A stretch of 64,000 nucleotides of DNA from Cepaea nemoralis (Eukaryota > Mollusca > Gastropoda > Stylommatophora > Helicidae). The DNA is taken from contig JACEFZ010027103.1 of assembly GCA_014155875.1 (NCBI GenBank), positions 422,501 through 486,500 on the forward strand. The letters run 5' to 3'. Below are positions 57,155 to 64,000 of this stretch, in pieces. The notes beneath the pieces were generated by a model that was not told the origin of the DNA, did no database searches, and saw nothing but the letters and a program-made list of their open reading frames with translations. How positions within the stretch are numbered: position 1 is the first letter of the stretch; the number at the start of each line of letters is the position of its first letter. The position numbers and the translations under genes were made by a program.

Positions 57155-57674
57155 TGTCAGGGTCTTAAACTTGGCTCGCTAACCTAACACATGTGAGACA
57201 GTACAAGTACAACGTGATTTGACATAAGACTCAACGACACACCGTTCAATGGATTTATTCACGGATCAAATACATTACGATGATCACAACAATATATACT
57301 TAATACTTCAATACACTTACATCCACAATACAGCTCACAAGTCTAACACTCAAGATGTTCAGACACTCGACTTTCAGCACAGAAAACCACACAACGCCTT
57401 TCTCTCATCATGCGTCCGTCCAAGTCCGTGTCCCAGAGCTGTCTGCCGGCTAGTTCGCTACTTGCCTCCCACCTCAGGTGGCTTCATGAGGCATGCGTGC
57501 GTCTAGCGTCGTCCTGGCCTGACCGCTGGTCGCTCGTCAGCCAGCAATCTTGCAGGCCGGTAACTACTACTCGCCTGGCGGCGTAACGAAGTTACTGCAT
57601 CCCTACTGGGAGCTAAGTCGCCTGGCGGGCGTAGCGATGTCACTGCATCACTGTACCCTTTCTGGACTCTGACA
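57155..57674 (-). repeat. 5' LTR of element C
   Basis: 520 bp, identical to the 3' LTR except for four substitutions by eye. Followed by the target copy ATCAC and then satellite DNA. Confidence 0.93.
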
Positions 57675-58827
57675 ATCACATTATATAATACATCAATGTA
57701 GATCATATATCACATTATATCATACATCAATGTAGATCATACATCACATTATATCATACATCAATGTAGATCATACATCCTATTATATCATACATCAACA
57801 TAGATCATACATCATGCTAGATCATCATGAACGTAGATCATACATCAGATTATATCATACATCAACGTAGATCATACATCACATTATATCATACATCAGC
57901 CTAGATCATACATCATGCTAGATCATCATGAATGTAGATCATACATCACATTATATCATACATCAACGTAGATCATACATCACATTATATCATACATCAA
58001 TGTAGATCATACATCACATTATATCATACATCAATGTAGATCATACATCCTATTATATCATACATCAACATAGATCATACATCATGCTAGATCATCATGA
58101 ACGTAGATCATACATCAGATTATATCATACATCAACGTAGATCATACATCACATTATATCATACATCAGCCTAGATCATACATCATGCTAGATCATCATG
58201 AACATAGACCATACATCAGATTATATCATACATCAACGTAGATCATACATCACATTATATCATACATCAACGTAGATCATACATCACATTATATCATACA
58301 TCAGATTATATCATACATCACATTATATCATACATCAACGTAGATCATATATCACATTATATCATACATCAATGTAGATCATACATCACATTATATCATG
58401 CTTCGGCCTAGATCATACATCATGCTAGATCATCATGAATGTAGATCATACATCCTATTATATCATACATCAACATAGATCATACATCACATTATATCAT
58501 ACATCAGCCTAGATCATACATCATGCTAGATCATCATGAACATAGATCATACATCACATTATATTGTACATCACATTATATCATACATCAACGTAGATCA
58601 TACATCACATTATATCATACATCAACGTAGATCATACATCACATTATATCATACATCAACATAGATCATACATCACATTATATCATACATCACATTATAT
58701 CATACATCAACTTAGATCATACATCACATTATATCATACATCAACGTAGATCATACATCACATTATATCATACATCAACGTAGATCATACATCACATTAT
58801 ATCATACATCAACGTAGATCATACATA
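57675..58827. repeat. Minisatellite array, 34-bp variant
   Basis: Right-hand continuation of the 38.4-43.4 kb array beyond element C. Units read ATCATACATCACATTATATC ATACATCAACGTAG (34 bp) with CAACGTAG/CAATGTAG/CAACATAG variants and interspersed ATGCTAGATCATCATGAA segments. The last unit before element C (43380-43441) already has this form, so the two unit types abut in a single locus. Confidence 0.93.
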
Positions 58828-59058
58828 AGCACACTAATCATTCTTCTTCTCTATATTTTGTTCACTTCAAATTGATTGCCTACAGCTGTAATGTGTGTCT
58901 GCTTGATTGCACATCTGTTTATAATCAGTATCTGGTATATTCATGAGGATATAATATATTTATTTTGATGTGTTTCAGAAATACACTCTTGGTCTCCAAG
59001 AAGTCCTAACCACTCCATACAAGAGCATTCACACAAGTGGACATATGACAGCATAGAC

Positions 59059-59190
59059 ATGAAGGTTGTGAAACAAGAACTATTGGATGTTCTGTGTGAG
59101 GACAGACGCCACAGCTTCCATAAGATGGTAGACATAGCTGGGGGTAGCATCATTCAAGAACTGACAGAAAACAGCAACTCAGAATCATGA
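59059..59190 (+). CDS. Small ORF or upstream exon before the zinc-finger gene
   Basis: ATG at 59059 opens 43 codons (MKVVKQELLDVLCEDRRHSF... to NSNSES). The same frame is open back to a TTTCAG at 58974-58979 preceded by a T-rich stretch, which looks like a 3' splice site. It may be the 5' exon of the zinc-finger gene, whose ATG lies 62 bases after this stop; a donor-like GTAAAA at 59217 exists but does not join the frames obviously. No known domain. This is inference. Confidence 0.35.
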   Translation: MKVVKQELLDVLCEDRRHSFHKMVDIAGGSIIQELTENSNSES

Positions 59191-59251
59191 ATGGTTGAGT
59201 ATAGTTGTAAGACTTCAGTAAAACATGAAATTATTGCCAGATGTCTAAAGT

Positions 59252-62191
59252 GTGTCTTCTGTGATTGATACAAACAATAAACTATCTCTTGCTATTGAGA
59301 ATTGTCAGCAGCAACAAAAAGAAACACAAGAAAAACATACACAGAACTTTGCAAAGTCTCTTGATAACATTTTTAATTATGACAGTTATAGCTCTCAAAG
59401 AACTCACACAGGAGACTTGTCTGATGTTTCTAGTCCAAATGTTCGTTTAGACAGATATAAGAGAACACATAGTGAAAGAATGCCAACCAAATGTAATGAA
59501 TGGGATGGTCTTTTGATTAAAGATGACAATCTAGAGTGCCAAGAGAACATGAATCACAATAGAATACGTACAGGAGAGAAACCTTACAAATGTGATGATT
59601 GTGGTGCTTCTTTTACTGAAGCTGGCAATGTGAAGAGGCATACAAGGGCACATACAGGAGAGAGACCTTACAAATGTGATGATTGTGGTGCTTCTTTACT
59701 GAAGCTGGTAATGTGAAGAGGCATACGAGGGCACATACAGGAGAAAAACTACAAATGTGAGGTTTGTGGTGCTTCTTTTTCTCAAGCTTGCAACCAGAAG
59801 TCTCACAAGAGAACACATACAGGAGAAAAACCATACAAATGTGAGGTTTGTGGTGCTTCTTTTATTGAAGCTGGCAATCTAAAGAAACACAAGAGAACAC
59901 ATACAGGAGAAAAACCGTACAAATGTGAGGTTTGTGGTGCTTCTTTTATTGAAGCTGGCAATCTAAAGAAACACAAGAGAACACATACAGGAGAAAAACC
60001 GTACAAATGTGAGGTTTGTAGTGCTTCTTTTATTGAAACTGGCAATCTAAAGAAACACAAGAGAACACATACAGGAGAAAAACCATACAAATGTGAGGTT
60101 GGTGGTGCTTCTTTTATTGAAGCTAGCAATCTAAAGAATCACAAGAGAACACATACAGGAGAAAAACCGTTCAAATGTGAGGTTTGTGATGCTTTTTTTA
60201 CTCAAGCTGGCAATCTAAAGATGCATAAAAGAACATATGCAGGAGACAAACCTTACAAGTGTGATGATTGTGGTGCATCTTTTACTCGAGTTGACGGTCT
60301 GAAGCCTCACATGAGAACACACACAGGAGAGAAACCTTATGAGTGTGATGTCTGTGCTGCTAAATTTACTCAAGCTGGCAGTATAAAGATACATAAGAGA
60401 ACGCATACAGGAGAAAAACCATACAAATGTGAGGTTTGTGGTGCTTCTTTTACTGTAGCTGGCAATCTGAAGTCTCACAAGAGAACACACACAGGAGAGA
60501 GACCTTACACGTGTGATGTTTGTGGTGCTTCTTTTACTGTAGCTGGCAATCTAGAGAAACACAAGAGAACACATACAGGAGAAAAACCGTACAAATGTGA
60601 GGTTTGTGGTGCTTCTTTTTCTCTAGCTGGCAATCTGAAGTCTCACAAGAGAGCACACACAGGAGAGAGACCTTACACGTGTGATGTTTGTGGTGCTTCT
60701 TTTACTCAAGCTCACGGTCTGAAGAATCATAAGAGAGCACATACAGGAGAAAAACTGTACAAATGTGAGGTTTGTGGTGCTTCTTTTATTGAAGCTGGCA
60801 ATCTAAAGAAACACAAGAGAACACATACAGGAGAAAAACCATACAAATGTGAGGTTTGTGGTGCTTCTTTTACTGTAGCTTGCAATCTAAAGAAACACAA
60901 GAGAACACATACAGGAGAAAAACCGTACAAATGTGGGGTTTGTGATGCTTCTTTTTCTGAAGCTGGCACACTGAAGAAACATAAAAGAACACATACAGGA
61001 GAAAAACCGTATAAATGTGAGGTTTGTGGTGCTTCTTTTACTCAAGATGACAATCTAAAGAAGCATAAAAGAACACATACAGGAGAGAAACCTTACAAGT
61101 GTGATGATTGTGGTGCTTCTTTTACTCAAGTTGGCAGTCTGAAGCCTCACATGAGAACACACACAGGAGAGACACCTTACAAGTGTGATGTCTGTGGTGC
61201 TTCGTTTACTCGAGCTGGCAGTATAAATAGTCATAAGAGAACGCATACAGGAGAAAAAGCGCACCAATGTGAGGTTTGTGGTGCTTCTTTTACTCAAGCT
61301 GGCCATCTAAAGATGCATAAGAGAACACATACAGGAGAGAAACCTTACAAGTGTGATGATTGTGGCACTTCTTTTGCTTTAGCTAGCAATCTGAAGGTTC
61401 ACAAGAGAACACATACAGGAAAAAAACCGTACAAATGTGAGGTTTGTGGTGCTTCTTTTACTGAGGCTTGCACTCTGAAGAAACATAATAGAACACATAC
61501 AGGAGAGAAACCATATAAGTGTGAGATTTGTGGTACTTCTTTTGCTGAAACTTCCACTCTGAAGAAACATAAGAGAACACATACAGGAGAGAAACCTTAT
61601 AAGTGTGAGATTTGTGGTACTTCTTTTGCTGAAACTTGCACTCTCACGAAACATAAGAGAACACATACAGGAGAGAAACCTTATAAATGTGAGGTTTGTG
61701 GTGCTTCTTTTGCTGAAGCTTGCACTCTGAAGAACCATAAGAGAACACATACAGGAGAAAAACCATACAAATGTGAGGTTTGTGGTGCTTCTTTTACTGT
61801 AGCGCGCAATCTAAAGAGGCATAAGAGAGTACATACAGGAGAAAAACCGTACAAATGTGAGGTTTGTGGTGCTTCTTTTACTGTAGCGGGCCATCTAACG
61901 AAGCATAAGAGAGTACATACAGAAGAGAAACCTTACAAGTGTGATGATTGTGGTGCTTCTTTTACTCAACCTGGCAATCTAAAGATGCATAAAAGAACAC
62001 ATACAGGAGAGAAACCATACAAATGTGAAGTATTTGGTGCTTCTTTTTCTGAAGCTTGCAATCTAAAGAGGCATAAGAGAGCATATACAGGAGAGAAACC
62101 TTACAAGAGTGATGATTGTGGTGCTTCTTTTACTCAAGCTAACCGTCTGAAGCCTCATATGAGAACACACACTGGAGAAAAACCGTACTAA
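59252..62191 (+). CDS. Poly-C2H2 zinc-finger protein, about 31 fingers, with frame damage
   Basis: A probable sequence-specific DNA-binding nuclear protein. The N-terminal 110 residues are Gln/Ser-rich without a known domain. Fingers of 28 residues follow from 59584, each of the form [28 protein letters not shown]. About 8 lie before 60221 and 23 after. Two indels in the second and third fingers (one T lost near 59695, two bases lost near 59749) sum to three, so the frame is wrong for only about 55 bases and carries a TGA at 59714. Fingers around 60095, 62025 and 62100 have lost a Cys or the last His. The ORF ends GEKPY then TAA where AAA is expected, and a remnant finger ([14 protein letters not shown]) follows. 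It is either an assembly-damaged gene or a young pseudogene. Confidence 0.8.
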
Positions 62192-63398
62192 TGTGAGGAT
62201 TGTGGTGCTTCTTTTATTGAAGCTGGCACAATGAGATAAGCATCAAAAGATATATAAAGTTTGGATTCAGCATTTTCCCAAACCTGGCAATGTCATGGTC
62301 AACACATGGAGAGTACAACAAGGTTTGGTGGGTCAGATGGAGACTGATCCCTGGAATCAAAGAACAGAATGAGATTAAGTGTTATTTAAGTATTCTTGTC
62401 TCTGTGACAGACATTACAGCATTCAGAGGTTACCTGCAGGCTTTTTCTGGATGTTTTAAAATTGTTTGAATCATTTTTAACATAGCTTCTAAAGAAGGTA
62501 TGTGGAAGGTGGTAAAGATGAGTCATGGGCCAGTTGCTACAGATGTCCCTCAAACGTGAAATACATTCCATTTCTAACATCACAAAGTTCCATTCTCGAG
62601 GGGTTGGTTTTCTCAGACAGACACAGGATGAACAGGATGGATATCATCATGCATAAATTACTACAGCCAATCAAATTTCTTGAAGGCAAGTTTACATTCA
62701 GCCAAACCAGGCAAGGTTGGATCAAGTGGTCTGCGGGATAGAAAAACAGCATTGCAAGTCAATGGGCGATATTGACATTTTCCAGTCCTCATCAGAGGAG
62801 AGCTGGTTCTTCACGGCTTCAGATGAAACAATCGATTGCCCTGTAATAGTGTCTGGGAATGCAGACTGCAGCTGTCAACTCAGATGCAAGATGTGTGTGC
62901 ACCGTTACATCTGTTCCTGCTGTGAGTACCAGGCGCTGTCTAGTGTATGAAATGATGGCAGCGATGTGACATCAGCCTCCAGAAGCCCAGACCAGGGTTC
63001 AGCAGGAGACTGCATGACCACAGAGGACCTTAGACATGTTGAGGGCGGAGGTACAGAATGTGCTGGTAGAGGCGTTGCGTTCACTTCCCAACATGACTGA
63101 TGCCACAGCTCTTCAAGACTTGTGCACGTCTGTAAAGCTATAGACACAGCAACAGTAATCACCATCTGTGATTCAGCCTCAAGTGTGAATGTTTGTAATA
63201 CTCTTAAGAAAGGTGACATGGGAACCAGTGGCCAGACAAACAAGTGACAGTATTTGTGATGCTGTAATCATGGACACGATTGTTGATTCTGTTGTAATCA
63301 GTTGATAACTGTGCCACTAACAGTTAGTAGATATGCAAGTGAAATGTAATGTTAATGATTTTTTCAAATTAGTTATGACTGTTAGTCATTGCTTAAAG
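62192..63398. other. Downstream region, nothing firm
   Basis: Starts with the remnant of one more zinc finger (to about 62240). After that there is 1.1 kb without a recognisable gene; small open frames on both strands lack domains. It may contain the 3' UTR of the zinc-finger gene. Confidence 0.5.
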
Positions 63399-63496
63399 CA
63401 GTGGTTCTCAACCTGTTTTGGCCCATGCACCGCTTCACCATATGTTCAGAATGTCATTCCACCTTTTTGTTTTTCCTCCCTATCAATTCCATCCGC
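63399..63496. mobile_element. hAT-type terminus (one end only)
   Basis: CAGTGGTTCTCAACCTG is the well-known Charlie-like hAT terminal sequence. About 100 bp follow before an RTE copy takes over. The other end is beyond the window or destroyed. The 8 bases before it are GCTTAAAG, the candidate target site. Confidence 0.6.
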
Positions 63497-64000
63497 CCCT
63501 ACACATTATCATCAAGTGCCCTGCCAGCTGGCGTAGGCATTCATGACTCTCCACAGATCTTGGTCTGTTGTGTTCTGGATCAAGACTGCTGATTGTATTC
63601 CTCCATGCCAAATCTCAATCCATCCAGCATCATTTCTCTTGGTCTACCTCTGCCTCTCTTCCCCTCGATCTTTCAAGTTGTCATGATGTTCTCCAATGCC
63701 TCTCTTTTCATTACATGACCGAAGAAAGATGTTTGTCTCTTTCTTATTGTTGTATATAATGTTCTAGTTTCATTAGCCTGTCTCAGGCAGTCGTTGTTAG
63801 TTACTCTGGCAGTCCAAGAAATTTGCAACATTCGTCTCAGGAACCACATCTCTGTTGCTTCTAATTTCTTCTTAATTTGTTCATTTACATTCCAAGATTC
63901 ACTGCCATACAGCAAAACTGGTTCTACATAGCATTTCAGCACTCTCTTTCTTACATTCAGTGACAGTGACTTATTGCATAAGATACTCTTCATTTTCTGA
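63497..64000 (-). pseudogene. RTE LINE 3' end, running off the window
   Basis: Minus strand: MKSILCNKSLSLNVRKRVLK, YGSESWNVNEQIKKKLEATE, LRRMLQISWTARVTNND and GHVMKREALENI (63993-63673), then frame breaks, a RGRPREM segment and the tail GGCACTTGATGATAATG at 63513-63497. It is almost the same sequence as residues 400-515 of the RT at 16.8-18.4 kb, so both belong to one recently active RTE family. Confidence 0.9.

Larger units (their letters stand above)
43442..57674 (-). mobile_element. LTR retrotransposon 'element C' (Gmr1-like), containing element B
   Basis: 520-bp LTRs (43442-43961 and 57155-57674) with four substitutions between them by eye, and a perfect 5-bp target duplication ATCAC (43437-43441 and 57675-57679) that is part of the satellite. 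Minus-strand order: leader, gag, (protease not found), integrase, RT, RNase H, 3' non-coding region. Element B (48622-55276) is inserted in gag; without it C is about 7.6 kb. The integrase, RT and RNase H frame is intact over 986 codons. Confidence 0.95.

Noticed and set aside
43536..57706. Paired 85- and 67-codon frames near 43.5-44.0 and 57.2-57.7 kb
   Set aside because: They are the same positions in the two LTRs of element C; the second extends into satellite on one side only.
59803..61750. Antisense frames opposite the zinc-finger array
   Set aside because: They are mirror translations of the 84-bp finger repeat with low-complexity repeating peptides.

Overview
This is animal genomic DNA, AT-rich and packed with transposons. 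It contains only one gene that could belong to the host, a C2H2 zinc-finger gene of about 31 fingers at 59.2-62.2 kb. Everything else that can be recognised is mobile-element or satellite DNA: BovB/RTE-type LINEs, Ty3/gypsy-like LTR retrotransposons, hAT, piggyBac and possibly P-like DNA transposons, a MITE, a SINE-like insert and a large minisatellite array. There are no bacterial operons or ribosome binding sites. The mix suggests an invertebrate or lower deuterostome; the species cannot be named from the sequence.

0-18.5 kb is a graveyard of truncated LINE copies on both strands (553-1897 minus, 3612-3862 minus, 3893-4755, 9593-10090, 13450-13815, 13816-14671, 14672-15261). It also holds an LTR with a polypurine tract (2611-3155), a 130-bp MITE with a perfect 8-bp target duplication (5901-6030), a decayed gag (6185-7322) and a piggyBac relic with three 0.39-kb tandem repeats (from 7323). 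A nearly full RTE element (15262-18492) has endonuclease and reverse transcriptase, but its catalytic Asp in RT motif A reads Tyr.

18.5-31.5 kb is one nested structure. A decayed hAT element (transposase on the minus strand) carries three later insertions: a 242-bp SINE-like insert with a 12-bp target duplication, a 2.08-kb element with an 8-bp duplication and P-like ends, and an 8.8-kb LTR retrotransposon, 'element A' (22247-31055, 5-bp duplication GATGG). Mentally removing the last two rejoins the hAT reading frame.

31.5-38.4 kb holds LINE pieces, a tRNA-Asp-like sequence, and a second hAT element (33746-36485) with terminal inverted repeats and an 8-bp duplication, which landed inside an RTE fragment.

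38.4-58.8 kb is a minisatellite array (33/34-bp units with a 1.02-kb higher-order repeat) split by LTR 'element C' (43442-57674, duplication ATCAC). Element C is itself split by LTR 'element B' (48622-55276, duplication GTAGG).

Elements A, B, C and the 6.2-kb gag are related. In A and C the integrase module lies upstream of reverse transcriptase/RNase H, the order known from Gmr1-like Ty3/gypsy elements. Their defects are complementary: A has protease and RT/RNase H but lost the integrase catalytic core, C has intact integrase and RT/RNase H but no visible protease, and B has gag and protease but no RT. All three have near-identical LTR pairs and perfect target duplications, so they moved recently, presumably by sharing proteins.

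58.8-64 kb holds the zinc-finger gene, a hAT-type terminus and another RTE fragment running off the window edge.
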